Assembly (NCBI GenBank): GCA_963664675.2
Contig: CAXXLB010000009.1
Location: forward strand, 682,001-746,000
DNA: 64,000 nucleotides
DNA from: JASGMR01 sp963664675
GTDB lineage: Bacteria; Thermotogota; Thermotogae; Petrotogales; Kosmotogaceae
Reading direction: 5' to 3'
In this document: in pieces, positions 38,779 through 48,469 of the stretch
Layout of the letters: every line of letters starts with the position of its first letter
Position numbering within the stretch: position 1 is the stretch's first letter
Translations under genes and position numbers: made by a program
The notes under the pieces: generated by a model
Database searches by the model: none
The model's input: only the letters and a program-made list of their open reading frames with translations
What the model was told of the DNA's origin: nothing

Positions 38779-39582
38779 TCACATATTATTTCTGTTTTTA
38801 TCGGATTGCTTTTTATCGTTATATGGTTTTTTTACAATTATTCTTTCTTCTATTTTAAACCTGTCTATTTTATCTTTGAGCCTGACCAGTGAAGGACGAA
38901 TTGAATCATTTTTGCTTATCAGTTTCAAAGCCAATTTTATGAAAAAAGATTCTTTGTCCTTTTTCAGATAAAAATATCCTATCAGCGCCGCCGAAAAACC
39001 ACCAACGGTATCAACTATGAGATCCCACATCGTGTCAACCAGGCCGGACCTCTGGGTGTTGGTACCGAATATCTGATCTAAAGAGAACTCGAATATTTCC
39101 CAGAATACACCACACATTATTGCAAAGCAGAAGGAAAAGAGTGCGACAAAGAATGGACTCATGGAGATGTTGACATTCTCAGCATTGTTCAGAAAATATA
39201 CCAGCGAAAAACCCACCAGGCCGAGAAGAAACCCTGAGAATGTATGAAGGAGTATATCCCACCACCAGACAGTTTCATAATACAGACCGATTTCTCCGAC
39301 GAACATTGCGAGGAAGACAAACAACGCAAATATCAAATGAAATTCCGGAATTATGTGAAAATTAGTCAGCCTTGGAATTAAAACCGGAAGAAATACCAGC
39401 ACTGTTCCCAAAATTGACGGAATTATGGTGTTCACATTTCTCAAGACAACACTCACCACAATTGCGGCTATGAAAATCATCCTTATTATCCATATGAATA
39501 AGAAATTTGCGTACTCCAGCCGTTTTTCATTTTTAAGTTTATTTTCAAGTTCCGTATTTTGTTCGGTATTTTTATCATTCAT
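38779..39582 (-). CDS. YjdF/DUF2238-like integral membrane protein
   Basis: A 267-residue membrane protein with about six helices. The conserved stretch YYETVWWWDILLHTFSGFLL, then FWEIFEFSLDQIFGTNTQ and GLVDTMWDLIVDTVGG matches the YjdF/DUF2238 inner-membrane family. The N-terminal 25 residues and C-terminal 60 residues are charged and cytoplasmic. The role of the family is unknown. A strong terminator separates it from the upstream symporter gene, so it needs its own promoter in the short gap at 39583-39616. Confidence 0.8.
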   Translation of the reverse strand: MNDKNTEQNTELENKLKNEKRLEYANFLFIWIIRMIFIAAIVVSVVLRNVNTIIPSILGTVLVFLPVLIPRLTNFHIIPEFHLIFALFVFLAMFVGEIGLYYETVWWWDILLHTFSGFLLGLVGFSLVYFLNNAENVNISMSPFFVALFSFCFAIMCGVFWEIFEFSLDQIFGTNTQRSGLVDTMWDLIVDTVGGFSAALIGYFYLKKDKESFFIKLALKLISKNDSIRPSLVRLKDKIDRFKIEERIIVKKPYNDKKQSDKNRNNM

Positions 39583-39616
39583 TCAAAAACCCTCCCCTCT
39601 TTTATTCTATCATCAA

Positions 39617-39647
39617 ATAAAAAGGGAGAAAAACCCTCTCCCTTTTT
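39617..39647. terminator. Bidirectional terminator after the gltS-like gene
   Basis: A near-perfect stem pairs AAAAAGGGAG with CTCCCTTTTT around an A-rich loop, with T runs on each strand. It lies about 20 bases past the stop of the symporter gene on the minus strand and upstream of the YjdF-like gene. Confidence 0.8.
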
Positions 39648-39665
39648 GGATTATTTATAAAGATA

Positions 39666-41015
39666 TCAAACGGCTTTTTTTTGCCTTCTGATGATTATGT
39701 ACCATATGAAATAGAGAACACCCGCATAAGCGAGTAAACCGATCAGAGTATACAAAAACATGTTGGTGTCTCCGGTTCTCAAACCGATTGCGGGAATGTT
39801 GAGCAGGGCAATCAACGGAAAGCCGAAGAAAATAGCGATACCGCTACCGAAAATCAGGTTCTCGGTGGCTCCGCTTTTCATCAGCGGGTCAACTTCTCTG
39901 AGCAGGGCCATCCCTGTGGATATCTGCCCTGTTAAATTCCCATAAAACGCTATCGTATTCGGAAGACGGTGTTCTTTCATCGTTTTTCTAACAGCCAACT
40001 GTACATAGAAGAACGTTGCGATACCTCCTGCAAAGGTTATCGCAAATATTGCCCAGAAAGAATCTCTGATGTTGCTCAATACAACCGCACTGATGGAAGC
40101 CGCAACCATGAAATCGAAAACGAATCCCGCAATTCTCTGAAGCAGAAAATTGTTCAAATAGTTCTCTTTGGCAATTCCTTTCTCGTGAAGCCTATTATAA
40201 ACATTTCTGAATGCTATGGCAATCAGTGCGCCAAAAACGAAGTGAAATCCCCACAGTGTAGTTCCTATACTCTCACCAAATGTTCCCAGACCCGAAAGCA
40301 GAAGATTTATAAGGGAAAGCAGCAAATAAACCGCCACATAAATGACCCCTATTATAACCATCTGTATGGTGAGACCGTCCATATCGGAGAATTCGTAATC
40401 TTTGACCGCTATTTCTCTCTTTTCTTCGACCTTTATATTTTCATACTGCTTTCTTTTATTCTTAAGTAAGATGTTAAGGATTATTATCCCACCGATAGTC
40501 GCCCACGCAAAACCCGATGCCGCTATCGCCAGGCCTACAGACCCTCCATTTGCCATTCCAAGCTGTTCCCACTGATTTCCGATCGAAAATGCCTGTCCGG
40601 GGCCCTGTCCGAATCCGAGTGGTAAAATCAGTCCCATGACTGGGGATACTTTGCTGTCTCCAGAGCTCCAGATCAGAGAGATCACGAATCCAAGTATTCC
40701 CTGCATAAGATAAGTAGTGACGATTATAAGTCCGCCGTTGAGTGCGTTGAAATCCTTTTTTCTTCTCGGCAGATTTCTCAGACTCAGACTTATGAATCCT
40801 ATCGCCATAAGATGGTAGATTATTCCACCCAGGGAATCTATATTCACCGGAACGAGATTCAACAGGTTGGGACCAACCAAGAATCCTATGAACCCGGCTA
40901 TTATTGAATTCGGTATGAGGTATTTTCTCAGAATGGGAATGAAACGTTTTAACAAAACAGCCGCTCCGAAAAATAACAAAATGTAAATGATGTCATCGAT
41001 GGCAGACCAGTACAT
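39666..41015 (-). CDS. GltS-type sodium/glutamate symporter
   Basis: A 449-residue membrane transporter of the glutamate:Na+ symporter (ESS/GltS) family. It has about ten helices in two halves with family motifs LPLGFGQGPGQAFSIGNQWE and GGSVGLAIAASGFAWATIGG in the first half and LPNTIAFYGNLTGQISTGMA in the second. The inverted-repeat structure typical of the family is visible. I start at ATG 41015 behind GGGGGG; a GTG nine bases upstream is also in frame. The longer than usual length and lack of gene context leave the exact substrate (glutamate or a related dicarboxylate) open. Confidence 0.85.
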   Translation of the reverse strand: MYWSAIDDIIYILLFFGAAVLLKRFIPILRKYLIPNSIIAGFIGFLVGPNLLNLVPVNIDSLGGIIYHLMAIGFISLSLRNLPRRKKDFNALNGGLIIVTTYLMQGILGFVISLIWSSGDSKVSPVMGLILPLGFGQGPGQAFSIGNQWEQLGMANGGSVGLAIAASGFAWATIGGIIILNILLKNKRKQYENIKVEEKREIAVKDYEFSDMDGLTIQMVIIGVIYVAVYLLLSLINLLLSGLGTFGESIGTTLWGFHFVFGALIAIAFRNVYNRLHEKGIAKENYLNNFLLQRIAGFVFDFMVAASISAVVLSNIRDSFWAIFAITFAGGIATFFYVQLAVRKTMKEHRLPNTIAFYGNLTGQISTGMALLREVDPLMKSGATENLIFGSGIAIFFGFPLIALLNIPAIGLRTGDTNMFLYTLIGLLAYAGVLYFIWYIIIRRQKKAV

Positions 41016-41311
41016 ATTAAACACCCCCCATTTTTTGATTATACTTTAAAAGTCATAATTTATCTTTATACGAATATTACACGGAAATCGTCCACGGCTA
41101 TTTAAATGGTTCGTTTAAGTTAACTCGGCAATTCATGGTTGTTCCGGAAATTGTTTTCAAACTGTTAAAAATTTGTGATGTCCCCGATGACAAAATTTTT
41201 CACAAGTACTTAAAAGAAAATTGTTAGTTTTTAATACGGATTCGTGATGAAAATAATATATAATGAATACGGTTGTGTTTTTTATAATTTTAATTTTGTG
41301 GAGGGTTTAAG

Positions 41312-42154
41312 TTGAGCGAAGAATCGATTCCCGAAGATGATTTGGTTCAAATATTCTATTTCTCAGGAACCGGAAATTCCTTGAGAATTGCTGAACTTTT
41401 ATCAAAAAAAATTGATGGGGAAATCATTTCAATACCTTCTCTGAAAAATCAAAAGAAAATAATCCCGCGTTCGAGCTCCTTTGGGATCGTTTTTCCCGTT
41501 TATTATGCCGATTTACCGGTTATAGTGAAGAGATTTGCAAATAAGCTGGAAGGTATCGGTAACAAATATATCTTCACCGTTGCAACATATGGAGGCGATT
41601 CTGGAAAATCGCTGAGGACCCTTTCGGAGATAATTAAGTCAAGAGGCGGTAAACTATCCGGAATGTACGAGGTTCATATGCCTCAGAATGGCTTCAAAAA
41701 ACCGATGGAAAATATAGATAAAATCATCAAAAATGCGAACAAGAGGATGGATGTTGTGAGTGAAAGGATAAAGAGGGAATATTCCGGTAGATTTGCCGGC
41801 AACAAAATTCAAAGCATTTTGCTGATTCCGCTTTATTTTTTACTGGGGAGATTTTATAAAAAAGGAATTGCAGAACTTTCCGGTTCCGATAAGAATATGG
41901 GTATCGATGAACTCATCAGAATGGCTGATAAAAGTTTCACGGTGAATGAAAAGTGTAACCATTGCGAATTGTGCGAAAGAATCTGTCCCGTGGACAATAT
42001 TAAACTGGAAAAAGGCAGCCCTGTCTGGCTTCACAAATGTGAAAACTGTCTTGCCTGCTATAATTTCTGTCCTCAGATGGCTATAGAAACGAAAATCGCG
42101 AGCAAAGGTTACCGTTATAAATATCCGGGAATAAAGACTGATAAAATGCTGTGA
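41312..42154 (+). CDS. EFR1-family flavodoxin-ferredoxin protein
   Basis: A 280-residue electron-transfer protein. The N-terminal part is flavodoxin-like (IFYFSGTGNSLRIAELLSKK, VFPVYYADLPVIVKRF, FTVATYGGDSGK) and would bind FMN. The C-terminal part has two four-cysteine ferredoxin motifs (CNHCELCERICPV and CENCLACYNFCP) for two 4Fe-4S clusters. This is the EFR1 arrangement found in strict anaerobes. The start is TTG, nine bases after GGAGGG. Its partner reductase is unknown and the neighbours do not help. Confidence 0.9.
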   Translation: MSEESIPEDDLVQIFYFSGTGNSLRIAELLSKKIDGEIISIPSLKNQKKIIPRSSSFGIVFPVYYADLPVIVKRFANKLEGIGNKYIFTVATYGGDSGKSLRTLSEIIKSRGGKLSGMYEVHMPQNGFKKPMENIDKIIKNANKRMDVVSERIKREYSGRFAGNKIQSILLIPLYFLLGRFYKKGIAELSGSDKNMGIDELIRMADKSFTVNEKCNHCELCERICPVDNIKLEKGSPVWLHKCENCLACYNFCPQMAIETKIASKGYRYKYPGIKTDKML

Positions 42155-42371
42155 TTTTTTTAACGGATCATCTGCAAATCCTGTCTCAATCCTTTTCGTG
42201 CCACAAAGAGTTTTTAAAAAGAAAAAATGACGGGTTCCCTTCAAAGGGTATGTTACGCCATATGTTGAATTAACGTCTCTCAAATCCCGTACGGTATTTT
42301 TAAAAATTACCCCAAACCCGGTCACTAAAATAATTTATTAGGTGTATCACTTATAAGGAAAGCGAGTCTTA

Positions 42372-42998
42372 TCACCCTTCATGCACGAGTATTTCGTACA
42401 GTTTTTTGTAATCATCGATGTGTATATCCGGTATCGCCGAGATCTTTTTACCCAGTTCGTCGAAGTAACAGGTCTTTATTCCGGTCCCTTTTGCAGCTAG
42501 AATATCGAGTTCTCTGTCACCTATTCCAAGAACCTCATCCTTATTGAATCCGTATTTTTCCATCACGTAGTCGAAGGCATGAGAATCCGGTTTTTTTCTG
42601 AAATTGTCATCTGCGGTAACTATTTCATAAAATAAATCCGTCATTTTATAATAATCGAGAATCTCATAAGTCGTCTTTTTTGCTCTGTGAGTAATTATTA
42701 TGTTCTTTCCGCTTCTCGAGTTGATCAATTCACACACATCGACAACGTGACCATAAGGTGACATATGTTCTGGATTGGTCGGCATCGAAATGAATTCTTC
42801 ATAGAGCTTATCACCCAGATCGAATTTTTCCGAAAAATAATCGAAGGCGTTTTTCATCATTATCTTAGCCTGTTTGAGTATTTCCTTTTCATCGGCATCG
42901 TGCCCAAGGTTGTTCAAAGCCTTCTTTATTTTCTTCACCATGGCCGGATACGTGTTGCATAAAGTTCCGTCAAAGTCCCATATCAAATGTTTTATCAT
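42372..42998 (-). CDS. HAD-family hydrolase (phosphoglycolate phosphatase-like)
   Basis: A 208-residue haloacid-dehalogenase-type phosphatase. Motif I is WDFDGTL with the nucleophile Asp, motif II is the Thr in IIITHRAK, motif III is the Lys in FRKKPDSHA, and motif IV is GIGDRELDILAAK. A helical cap lies between motifs I and II. The substrate is not evident. The ATG overlaps the upstream gene by 29 bases and has GGAGG within that gene, so the two are coupled and may act on related nucleotides or sugar phosphates. Confidence 0.87.
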   Translation of the reverse strand: MIKHLIWDFDGTLCNTYPAMVKKIKKALNNLGHDADEKEILKQAKIMMKNAFDYFSEKFDLGDKLYEEFISMPTNPEHMSPYGHVVDVCELINSRSGKNIIITHRAKKTTYEILDYYKMTDLFYEIVTADDNFRKKPDSHAFDYVMEKYGFNKDEVLGIGDRELDILAAKGTGIKTCYFDELGKKISAIPDIHIDDYKKLYEILVHEG

Positions 42999-44238
42999 TT
43001 AAATTCCTCCGTAATTTGTTCACATAAAGTGATAACTCCCGTATTTTTTTCTCCAGATAATCTCCGTTTTTCAGGATCAACTCATCTATGTCCTTCTCTT
43101 TCGCCAGATCAAACCATTTTATAGCGGTTATTTTATAGAATACACCATCCGGATCTTCCGGCTCATTTCCCGGGGAAGGCTTTCCACCGCAGTAATGTGC
43201 CAGGAACATTTTAACATATGGATAGGTATCTCTTGCGGGTGTACTGTATTCATCGAAATATTCGATTTTCTCCACCTCCAGGTCCGTTTCCTCTTTCAAT
43301 TCCCTCATAGCTGTCTGAAGATCAGTTTCGCCTATTTCCCTTCCTCCTCCCGGAAGTAGCCAGTAAGATTTATCCGGATTCTTATGCGTTTGTTCTATGA
43401 AAAGAACTTCGCTGCCTTTCAAAACCGCTATTTCTATTCTGTATGCCCTCTTTATAACTCTTTCACATGCACTGCTAAGAATTTCTTTCTGCTTCCCGGT
43501 GAAAAAAACCTTTCCTTCTTCCATGAAATAAAGGAGAAGTTTTTCGAGACAATCTATCAGTGAATCCACCTCGAGCCGGGGAATACACTCTTTGAATCTG
43601 TTAAAATCCGCCCTATCCATGAAAGTTTCAAGTAATCGAGGTGAGTAGATATGTTCCGTCCTGTTGTATTTAAGTGTGATCAACCTGGCGCAGTTGTGAA
43701 GATTCTGGAAATGAAGCGTGTATGATCTGAAGAGGTCCTTTCTCTGTAAAACATTCCATTCGAAAATTACCCCGTCCGCGAATTCCTTAACAGTTTTATC
43801 TATCGTCTTCTCTCTGTCCTCAACGATCCCCGTCTCTGCTATTTCAATTATAGATTCTCCCAGTTCACCTTTTTTGTCTATCAAAAGTGTTCTGTCGGTA
43901 TTTTTTATAAAAACTTTCCCTTTCCATCCATCGATCTCATTTTTTGCTCTGGAATAGGGCAGAAAATGAAATTCTCCCCTCGTTCCGTATTTGAATACAA
44001 CTTCCGTGACTTCATGAGAATTTATATATGAAAACTGCACCGGAAAGGCTGATTCAAGCCATTTTTCCGAATCAAAATTTTTGAAATAATCATCTCCAAT
44101 GAAAACATAGAGATCTATATCCGAGAACTTGTCAAAATCATCTCTAGCGTATGAACCGTAAGAAATCACGGATATTATTCTCTCGTCGTTTTCGGAAACC
44201 TGAAGAAGTTTTTGAAGTATATAAAGATTGCCCACCAT
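42970..44238 (-). CDS. Nucleotidyltransferase-Nudix fusion protein
   Basis: A 422-residue fusion. The N-terminal about 280 residues are a nucleotidyltransferase of the aminoglycoside/lincosamide adenylyltransferase-like type, with the GS motif SYGSYARDDFDKFSDIDLY. A helical domain follows it. The C-terminal about 140 residues are a Nudix hydrolase: LLPGGGREIGETDLQTAMRE, then LKEETDLEV, in which the last Gly of the classic box is Asp. The first domain adds a nucleotide to a small molecule and the second removes nucleoside diphosphate links, so they could act on the same class of adduct. The gene overlaps the HAD gene by 29 bases. The biological substrate is unknown. Confidence 0.85.
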   Translation of the reverse strand: MVGNLYILQKLLQVSENDERIISVISYGSYARDDFDKFSDIDLYVFIGDDYFKNFDSEKWLESAFPVQFSYINSHEVTEVVFKYGTRGEFHFLPYSRAKNEIDGWKGKVFIKNTDRTLLIDKKGELGESIIEIAETGIVEDREKTIDKTVKEFADGVIFEWNVLQRKDLFRSYTLHFQNLHNCARLITLKYNRTEHIYSPRLLETFMDRADFNRFKECIPRLEVDSLIDCLEKLLLYFMEEGKVFFTGKQKEILSSACERVIKRAYRIEIAVLKGSEVLFIEQTHKNPDKSYWLLPGGGREIGETDLQTAMRELKEETDLEVEKIEYFDEYSTPARDTYPYVKMFLAHYCGGKPSPGNEPEDPDGVFYKITAIKWFDLAKEKDIDELILKNGDYLEKKIRELSLYVNKLRRNLNDKTFDMGL

Positions 44239-44315
44239 AAAGCCACGTCCGTTTCAAAGATTTTCTCCCGCCGGTGATACCTGTCTTATTCATTATAATA
44301 TAACTCTTCAGAAAA

Positions 44316-44741
44316 TTATTTTTTATCTGCTTTTTTCACACCAACCGAGATGTTGGCCGTGGCAACGATTCTGTCACCTACCCTTGCCGAGCAACTCAAA
44401 AAAACCACACCCATTTTTTCTCTTTCCTTTTGAACAAAGTACTCGAGCCTGTCACCGGGTCTCACTTCCGATTTGAATTTCGCATTTTTTATGCCAAGAA
44501 AAAGCGGTGTTTCGTCATTGCCGCTTAAGAGCATTAGTCCAGCTGTTTGTGCAAACCCCTCTATGATATACACCCCGGGATATATCTTGTAATCCGGAAA
44601 GTGGCCCTGAAAAACCGGATCCTCTTCATTTATATCCCTGTATGCGATTATCAGATTGTCCTCTTCGTCCACTATTCCATCCACAAGCAGAATAGGAGAC
44701 CTGTGAGGGAGTATTTTCATGATGTAATCTTTATCCTTCAA
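44316..44741 (-). CDS. fabZ: 3-hydroxyacyl-ACP dehydratase FabZ
   Basis: A 141-residue hot-dog-fold dehydratase. The catalytic His is in ILPHRSPILLVD and the Glu in PGVYIIEGFAQTAG; the GHFPDYKIYPG strand is intact. It dehydrates 3-hydroxyacyl-ACP to trans-2-enoyl-ACP in type II fatty-acid synthesis. The start is TTG, eight bases after GGAGGTG. It is divergent from fabH and the rest of the fab operon, so the about 170-base gap may carry shared control signals. Confidence 0.92.
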   Translation of the reverse strand: MKDKDYIMKILPHRSPILLVDGIVDEEDNLIIAYRDINEEDPVFQGHFPDYKIYPGVYIIEGFAQTAGLMLLSGNDETPLFLGIKNAKFKSEVRPGDRLEYFVQKEREKMGVVFLSCSARVGDRIVATANISVGVKKADKK

Positions 44742-44909
44742 ATTTTTTCACCTCCAAGCCTTTTATGAAATCTCATGCCAGGATGTTTTGAATATAAACA
44801 GTACGATTTTAGAAATTAAAAAGTGTTAACAGTCTTATTTTCATACATATTTGAAGAAAAATCAAGTGGTATGCGGTTGCACTTGTTTTTACAGGGAGGT
44901 GAATCTGTG

Positions 44910-45887
44910 ATGAGAATAGCTGGTACAGGTTCATATTTACCAGAGAAAGTGGTTAATAACGAGGAACTTCGAAGGACGTTAGGTTTAGATAAAGGATGGA
45001 TAGAAAGACGAACCGGCATTTTGGAAAGAAGGTACGTCGAAAATGAAGATATTTTGTATATTGCGGTTGAGGCAGCCAGAAGAGCGATGGAGGATTATGA
45101 TGGAAAACCGGAATTAATTCTTGTTCACACTTCTTCACCGGAAAGCAGTTTTCCTTCAATTGCTTCCAAATTGGCTGAAAAATTGGGGTTGATTCCCGCT
45201 CTTGCTTACGACATTGTTTCCGGGTGCACCGGATTCAATCAGACTCTCATATCTGCCATAGCCATCATGGAGAAATTCAATCTGAAGTCTTCTATGCTGG
45301 TTTCGGCGGAAATATTGAGTAAAAAACTGGATTACTCAGACAAAGGTACTTCTATACTTTTCGGTGACGGTGCGGGCGCACTGATTCTGGAAAGTAAAGG
45401 CAGATATGGAAACTTTATAATAAGCAAAGATTTCGGAACCGATGTCAGGTTGTGTGAATCTCTGAAACTTGGAATAGATCTGAACAGCAAAATCGAAATG
45501 AATGGAAGTGAAGTTTTCAAATTCGCGGTCAGAAATTCCATTGAATCCATAAAGAACATCGTTGAAAAAATTGGAATAAGCATTCAGGATATAGATAAAT
45601 TCATTCCGCACCAATCAAATGCCAGGATTCTCAAAGCGGTCATAAGGGAACTGAACATTCCCGAAGAAAAAATCGTATCAAATATTTCCCTGATAGGAAA
45701 TACAGGTTCTTCATCGATTCCGATAGCGATAGATGAGGCACGTAGGAGCGGAAAATTGGAAAACAATCAGAAAGTCCTTCTCACAAGTTATGGAGCTGGC
45801 CTGAGCTGGAACAGTCTTCTGTTGAACTGGAGAATGGATGAGGAGGAAAAGAGTTGCGTATTGGAAACCGTGTTTCAGAATTACTAG
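44910..45887 (+). CDS. fabH: 3-oxoacyl-ACP synthase III FabH
   Basis: A 325-residue KAS III with a complete active site: Cys in VSGCTGFNQTL, His in FIPHQSNARIL and Asn in IGNTGSSSIPIA. It starts chain synthesis by joining acetyl-CoA to malonyl-ACP. ATG 44910 is preceded by GGGAGGTG with eight bases of spacing; an upstream frame extension has no site. It is the first gene of a tight operon, with the next gene starting within its 3' end. It is clearly different from the KAS III-like protein at 13384, whose His and Asn loops are altered. Confidence 0.95.
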   Translation: MRIAGTGSYLPEKVVNNEELRRTLGLDKGWIERRTGILERRYVENEDILYIAVEAARRAMEDYDGKPELILVHTSSPESSFPSIASKLAEKLGLIPALAYDIVSGCTGFNQTLISAIAIMEKFNLKSSMLVSAEILSKKLDYSDKGTSILFGDGAGALILESKGRYGNFIISKDFGTDVRLCESLKLGIDLNSKIEMNGSEVFKFAVRNSIESIKNIVEKIGISIQDIDKFIPHQSNARILKAVIRELNIPEEKIVSNISLIGNTGSSSIPIAIDEARRSGKLENNQKVLLTSYGAGLSWNSLLLNWRMDEEEKSCVLETVFQNY

Positions 45888-46807
45888 GAGTTGAATACCC
45901 CATTTTTCAGGGAGGAATGGCCTGGGTTGCCACCGCTAACCTGGCCGCCGCAGTTTCAACTGCCGGAGGCCTGGGGATAATAGCGGCGGGAAATCTCAAT
46001 CCTGAGAAATTATCTTCGGAAATTGATAAACTCAGATCACTCACCGATAAACCATTTGGAGTGAATCTGATGCTTCTCTCCCCTCAAATAGAAGAATTAT
46101 TTGATGTAGTAGTCGAAAAAAAAGTGCCTGTGGTTTCCACGGGAGCTGGAAATCCGGCCAAATATATGGAGAGCTTCAAGAAAATTGGAACGATCGTTAT
46201 TCCGGTTGTGGCCTCCGCAACACAAGCGATAAGAATGGAGAAAATAGGAGCCGATGCCGTTGTAGCCGAAGGAATGGAAGCCGGCGGGCACATCGGAAAA
46301 CTCACAACCATGGTTTTGATACCGGAAGTCGTCGACAATGTTTCCATTCCGGTGATAGCCGCCGGTGGAATCGCCGACGGCAGAGGAGTTGCAGCGGCCT
46401 TTTGTCTGGGAGCGGAAGGAGTTCAACTTGGTACAAGATTCATCTGCAGTCCCGAAAGCGAAGCTCATGAAAATTTCAAAATAAAATTATTGAAATCGAG
46501 AAGTCTGGATGCTATCGTAACCGGAAATTCGACGGGGCATCCCGTGCGATCTTTGAGAAACACCTTAACGAAGGAAATAATTTTCCTCGAGAAAAAGGGA
46601 GCGGGATTCGAAGAAATAGAAACAGTGGCTCTTGGCGGATTGAGAAAAGCGGTAATAGAGGGAGACATGAAAATGGGCTCCGTCATGGCGGGACAATCCG
46701 TCGGACTGGTAAAGAAAATACTGCCCGTGGAAGAAATCATCAGGGAAGTGTTTGAAGATGCCAGGAATACGATAAAAAAATTAGAGGAAGGTGAAATAGA
46801 TGAATAG
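45854..46807 (+). CDS. fabK: Enoyl-ACP reductase II FabK
   Basis: A 317-residue FMN-dependent enoyl-ACP reductase of the FabK/nitronate-monooxygenase fold. It has YPIFQGGMAWVATANLAAA, GGLGIIAAGN, then AEGMEAGGHIG and VIAAGGIADGRGVAAAFCLG for FMN and substrate binding. It carries out the last reduction in each elongation cycle and replaces FabI, giving natural triclosan resistance in many bacteria. The start is TTG behind GAGGAGG, inside the end of fabH (34-base overlap). Confidence 0.93.
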   Translation: MRIGNRVSELLGVEYPIFQGGMAWVATANLAAAVSTAGGLGIIAAGNLNPEKLSSEIDKLRSLTDKPFGVNLMLLSPQIEELFDVVVEKKVPVVSTGAGNPAKYMESFKKIGTIVIPVVASATQAIRMEKIGADAVVAEGMEAGGHIGKLTTMVLIPEVVDNVSIPVIAAGGIADGRGVAAAFCLGAEGVQLGTRFICSPESEAHENFKIKLLKSRSLDAIVTGNSTGHPVRSLRNTLTKEIIFLEKKGAGFEEIETVALGGLRKAVIEGDMKMGSVMAGQSVGLVKKILPVEEIIREVFEDARNTIKKLEEGEIDE

Positions 46808-47729
46808 TTTTATATTCCCCGGACAGGGGAGTCAGTACGTTGGTATGCTGGATCAGTTGAGAAATTTCTCAATTGCTGAAAAATATATTGAAAAGGCGAA
46901 AAATATACTTGGAGAAGAATTCATAGATGTTATTGACAACGGCCCGGAGGAAATGTTAACCCTCACAGAAAACGCACAGCCGGCAATATTTTTACAGAGC
47001 GCCATCTCTGCCGAGATACTTAAAGAAATGAGTATACTGCCGGAAATAGTCGCGGGATTCAGTCTCGGTGAGTTCAGTGCGCTCTATTTGGCGGGAGTGA
47101 TGTCTTTCGAAGATACTTTAAAGCTTGTTAGGCTGAGAGGAATCGAAATGCAGAAATCAATCGAGCCCGGAAAGGGAACCATGGCGGCGATAATCGGTCT
47201 GCAGGGATCAGATGTCGAGAAGATATGTTCGAAAGAATCCGGTTGTGGTGACGTTATTGTAGCCAATTATAACTGTCCTGGTCAGGTAACGATCTCCGGT
47301 ATTAAAGAAGCGGTGGATTCCGTTATGAAAAAGAGTCTTGAGATCGGAGCAAAAAAAGCCGTGCAGTTGAAAGTCAGCGCTCCCTTCCACACCAAATACA
47401 TGAGAGGGGCATCGGAAAAGTTGAGGGAGTTTCTGGAAAATGTAGAGATCGCACTACCGAAAGTTCCCGTTGTGTCCAATGTGACTGCGGAGCCGTATCC
47501 ACTCGATGTTGAGGGAATAAGAAAATACATAGTGATTCAGGCAGTCTCCCCCGTCAGGTGGGAACAGAGCATGAAAAATATCATTGAATTGGGAATTGAA
47601 GATTTTTATGAAGTGGGTCCGGGAAAAGTTTTGACTGGTATGATGAAAAGAATAAACAGAAAGAGAAAATGCGAATTCACGCACAATATTCTGAATTCGA
47701 TAGTTGAGGAGTCGCTTATTAATGCATAA
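46800..47729 (+). CDS. fabD: Malonyl-CoA:ACP transacylase FabD
   Basis: A 309-residue malonyltransferase. It has FPGQGSQYVGM at the start, the nucleophile Ser in AGFSLGEFSAL and the catalytic His in SAPFHTKYM. It loads malonyl groups on ACP. ATG 46800 overlaps the fabK stop by eight bases, with a GAGGAAGG site. It is followed by fabG with an eight-base overlap. Confidence 0.94.
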   Translation: MNSFIFPGQGSQYVGMLDQLRNFSIAEKYIEKAKNILGEEFIDVIDNGPEEMLTLTENAQPAIFLQSAISAEILKEMSILPEIVAGFSLGEFSALYLAGVMSFEDTLKLVRLRGIEMQKSIEPGKGTMAAIIGLQGSDVEKICSKESGCGDVIVANYNCPGQVTISGIKEAVDSVMKKSLEIGAKKAVQLKVSAPFHTKYMRGASEKLREFLENVEIALPKVPVVSNVTAEPYPLDVEGIRKYIVIQAVSPVRWEQSMKNIIELGIEDFYEVGPGKVLTGMMKRINRKRKCEFTHNILNSIVEESLINA

Positions 47730-48450
47730 ACTCGCAGTGGTAACGGGTGGATCCGGCGGAATAGGCGAAGCAATTGTGAGAAAGCTCGCAAAGAATGGTT
47801 ACAGGGTCGTGTTCACTTATAGAAGCAATAAAATGAAAGCAGAAAAAATACAGAATGAACTGGGAAATGCCTTTGTATTCCCTCTCTATTGTGATTTGAG
47901 TGACTACGAATGTATTGAAGAATTCTACGACGACGTTATAGAAGTTCATGGAATTCCGGATGTGCTGGTCAATAATGCGGGGGTAACCGCCGATTCCCTG
48001 ATTCTCAGGATGGAAATGGAAAAATGGAAGAGGGTCATCGATGTGAACTTGAACGGTACCTTTTTTGTAACGAAAAAATTCATAAAAGATATGATGAGAA
48101 GAAAAGGGGGAAAGATAATTTTCATATCATCCGTTTCAGGAATTCACGGGAACCCTGGCCAGGCTAACTATGCAGCTTCCAAGGCCGCAATCATAGGGCT
48201 CTCAAAAACTATTGCCAGGGAGTACGCTGCCAAGAATATAAGGTGCAATGTTATCGCACCGGGATTGATAGAAACTGATATGTCAAAAAAAGTCAAAGAA
48301 GAAAATAAATTAAAAATTATAAAGAATATACCACTGAAAAGATTGGGAAAACCGGAAGAGGTCGCTGATCTTACGGATTTTTTAGTTAGTGATTCGGCAT
48401 CTTACATTACCGGTCAGGTTTTCATCATCGACGGTGGTTTATCAATATAA
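47722..48450 (+). CDS. fabG: 3-oxoacyl-ACP reductase FabG
   Basis: A 242-residue SDR with TGGSGGIGEA, NNAG, the Ser in ISSVSGIHGN, the catalytic YAASKAA and C-terminal ITGQVFIIDGG. It reduces 3-oxoacyl-ACP with NADPH. ATG 47722 follows GAGGAG; an in-frame codon 18 bases upstream is less likely. The position between fabD and acpP makes this the biosynthetic FabG, separating it from the SDR at 16853. Confidence 0.94.
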   Translation: MHKLAVVTGGSGGIGEAIVRKLAKNGYRVVFTYRSNKMKAEKIQNELGNAFVFPLYCDLSDYECIEEFYDDVIEVHGIPDVLVNNAGVTADSLILRMEMEKWKRVIDVNLNGTFFVTKKFIKDMMRRKGGKIIFISSVSGIHGNPGQANYAASKAAIIGLSKTIAREYAAKNIRCNVIAPGLIETDMSKKVKEENKLKIIKNIPLKRLGKPEEVADLTDFLVSDSASYITGQVFIIDGGLSI

Positions 48451-48469
48451 AAAATCTTGGAGGAAAAAA

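Noticed and set aside
44742..44909. FapR- or FabT-type operator between divergent fabZ and fabH
   Set aside because: No convincing match to either known operator pattern and no clear palindrome was seen in the gap.
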